A DNA stretch of 64,000 nt from Ruminococcus sp. OA3 (GTDB lineage Bacteria; Bacillota; Clostridia; Lachnospirales; Lachnospiraceae). The notes below the pieces were generated by a model that had not been told where the DNA came from, searched no databases, and saw only the letters and a list, made by a program, of their open reading frames with translations. This document shows positions 62,895 to 64,000 of the stretch, in pieces. The DNA lies in the NCBI RefSeq assembly GCF_022440845.1, contig NZ_JAKNTO010000001.1, positions 2,046,001-2,110,000 of the forward strand. Direction: 5' to 3'. The first letter of the stretch is position 1; each line of letters opens with the position of its first letter. The position numbers were made by a program, and so were the translations under genes.

Positions 62895-63654
62895 ACTGGA
62901 AGGAATTATTTTTGACTGGGCAGGAACGACGGTTGACTATGGATGCTTTGCACCTGTCCAGGCGTTCGTGGAAGTTTTCAGACATTACGGGGTGGAACCG
63001 ACGATGGATGAGGTGCGCAGGCCGATGGGCATGCTGAAGATCGATCATATACGCACAATGCTCTCGATGCCCAGAATCAGGCGGGAGTGGGTACAGAAGT
63101 ATGGGAGCGTTCCTGATGACGGGCATGCGCAGGCCATGTATGGAATGTTTGAGGAAAAGCTGTTTGGGATTCTGCAAGATTTTGCAGAGCCCAAGCCGGG
63201 CGTTACACAGCTGACGGAGGAACTGCGCGCACGGGGAATTGCCATCGGGTCTACAACCGGCTATACGGATGAGATGATGAAGGTGGTCGCACCGGCTGCG
63301 CAGAGCAGAGGATACGAGCCGGATGTATGGTTTACTCCGGATTCTACAGGTCAGAAAGGGCGCCCATATCCCTATATGATCTTTCGGAATATGGAGGCAC
63401 TCGGCCTTACGGATGTCAGAAATGTCATAAAGGTCGGAGATACCGTATCCGACATCAAAGAGGGAAAGCATGCCGGTGTATGGACAGTTGGCGTGATCAG
63501 CGGCAGTTCCGAGATGGGACTTACGCGGCAGGAGTATGAGACATTGGATTCAGAGGAGCGCAGACAGCGTGAAGAAAAAGTCCGTGAGACATTTCTGTCG
63601 GCCGGTGCCGATCAGGTGATCCTGCATCTGGAAGAGCTCCTGGATCTGATTTAA
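62884..63654 (+). CDS. phnX: Phosphonoacetaldehyde hydrolase (phosphonatase)
   Basis: A 256-residue HAD-family enzyme that cleaves the C-P bond of phosphonoacetaldehyde to acetaldehyde and phosphate. The nucleophile Asp is in IIFDWAGTTVDYG (about residues 8-20), the Schiff-base lysine is in MGMLKIDHIRTM (about residue 53), and the acidic motif is VIKVGDTVSDIKEGKHAG (about 180-197). It overlaps phnW, so the two steps are coupled. The pathway gives phosphate, acetaldehyde and alanine from 2-AEP. Confidence 0.95.
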   Translation: MNGKLEGIIFDWAGTTVDYGCFAPVQAFVEVFRHYGVEPTMDEVRRPMGMLKIDHIRTMLSMPRIRREWVQKYGSVPDDGHAQAMYGMFEEKLFGILQDFAEPKPGVTQLTEELRARGIAIGSTTGYTDEMMKVVAPAAQSRGYEPDVWFTPDSTGQKGRPYPYMIFRNMEALGLTDVRNVIKVGDTVSDIKEGKHAGVWTVGVISGSSEMGLTRQEYETLDSEERRQREEKVRETFLSAGADQVILHLEELLDLI

Positions 63655-63671
63655 TGATGCGCAAATAGAGA

Positions 63672-63700
63672 TTTACAAACTTCAGGAAAACAGGTATAAT
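63672..63700 (+). promoter_or_regulatory. Promoter of the terminal membrane-protein gene
   Basis: TTTACA (63672-63677), 17-bp spacer, TATAAT (63695-63700), 35 bp before the start. Confidence 0.8.
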
Positions 63701-63735
63701 GATTACCATCGACTAATTACAAAGGAAGGTACATT

Positions 63736-64000
63736 ATGCAAGGTGGTAATGAGAAATTTTCTTACATTCTGCGTACGGTGGCGGGGGCATATTTGTGTTA
63801 CCTGTCTTACAGTATTCTGCGCGCTGTAATGAATGGAGAAACGGGGGGGCACAGCGTACTGGTGTCAGTTTGTGCAGTCGCTTTTATCATAATTGGAGTA
63901 ATTCTGATGGTATGGGGTGTCCGCGGCATGAAGATGGTCAGTAAGCAGCAGGCCGAGGAGGCCGCCCAGGCAGAAGAAGAGCAGGGAGAAGAGACTGTGG
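63736..64000 (+). CDS. Small membrane protein of unknown function, 5' part
   Basis: The frame opens at an ATG with AAAGGAAGG upstream and runs off the window after 88 codons. Two hydrophobic segments (about residues 9-29 and 42-62) are separated by a short loop with a Gly-Gly-His. A cytoplasmic segment rich in Glu, Ala and Gln (KQQAEEAAQAEEEQGEE) follows. I do not recognise a family. It has its own promoter, so it need not belong to the phosphonate operon. Confidence 0.6.
   Translation, partial: MQGGNEKFSYILRTVAGAYLCYLSYSILRAVMNGETGGHSVLVSVCAVAFIIIGVILMVWGVRGMKMVSKQQAEEAAQAEEEQGEETV

Overview
The window is bacterial chromosome of moderate GC from a low-GC Gram-positive, most likely a spore-forming Lachnospiraceae-type Clostridium. 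The evidence is CodY, two CIRCE-controlled chaperone loci, an IreB-RuvX-DUF1292-TrmR-U32 block, a sporulation sigma-K gene, a stand-alone AICAR transformylase beside a PurO-like IMP cyclohydrolase, and A/G-rich Shine-Dalgarno sequences before nearly every gene. I saw no phage, insertion sequence, CRISPR array or rRNA operon. One tRNA gene, tRNA-Gly(GCC), is present. Genus-level placement is inference only.

Region by region. 0-7 kb: the end of a sugar isomerase/epimerase-like gene, a LacI-type regulator, and a divergent sugar ABC importer (lipoprotein, double ATPase, permease) with a zinc alcohol/polyol dehydrogenase. 7-17.5 kb: hrcA-grpE-dnaK-dnaJ under a CIRCE promoter, with an unusual 113-bp tandem repeat between grpE and dnaK, then an AEC transporter, prmA, rsmE, a cysteine desulfurase and thiI. 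17.5-30 kb: an HPr-like protein without the phosphorylated histidine, mtaB, ireB-ruvX-DUF1292-RNase J-ylbF-mltG-like-trmR-trhP, sigK on the minus strand, comM-dprA and topA. 30-40 kb: codY, CIRCE-groESL, guaB, a multi-branched palindromic element, an amidase, yjbQ, purO, purH (transformylase only) and pepF.

40-49 kb: topB on the minus strand, then an iron-homeostasis cluster: DUF3793-flavodoxin-DUF2325, a DtxR-type repressor, feoA-feoA-feoB, a small Cys-rich FeoB partner and a Fur-like protein. Five copies of one palindrome (AGTTAG-N6-CTAACT) sit before three transcription units and probably define the repressor's operator. 49-57 kb: tRNA-Gly, an SH3 lipoprotein, purine nucleoside phosphorylase, a lipase-like hydrolase, malQ and a heterodimeric ABC exporter.

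57-64 kb: a 2-aminoethylphosphonate uptake and degradation operon. It has a broken RpiR-type regulator, an ATPase, a polypeptide that fuses two permease domains to a lipoprotein binding protein, phnW and phnX. The window closes inside a small membrane-protein gene.

The observations most worth a second look are the permease/binding-protein fusion with an apparent internal start, the deleted RpiR gene, the repeated operator of the iron cluster, the grpE-dnaK repeat, and the 152-bp branched palindrome after guaB.
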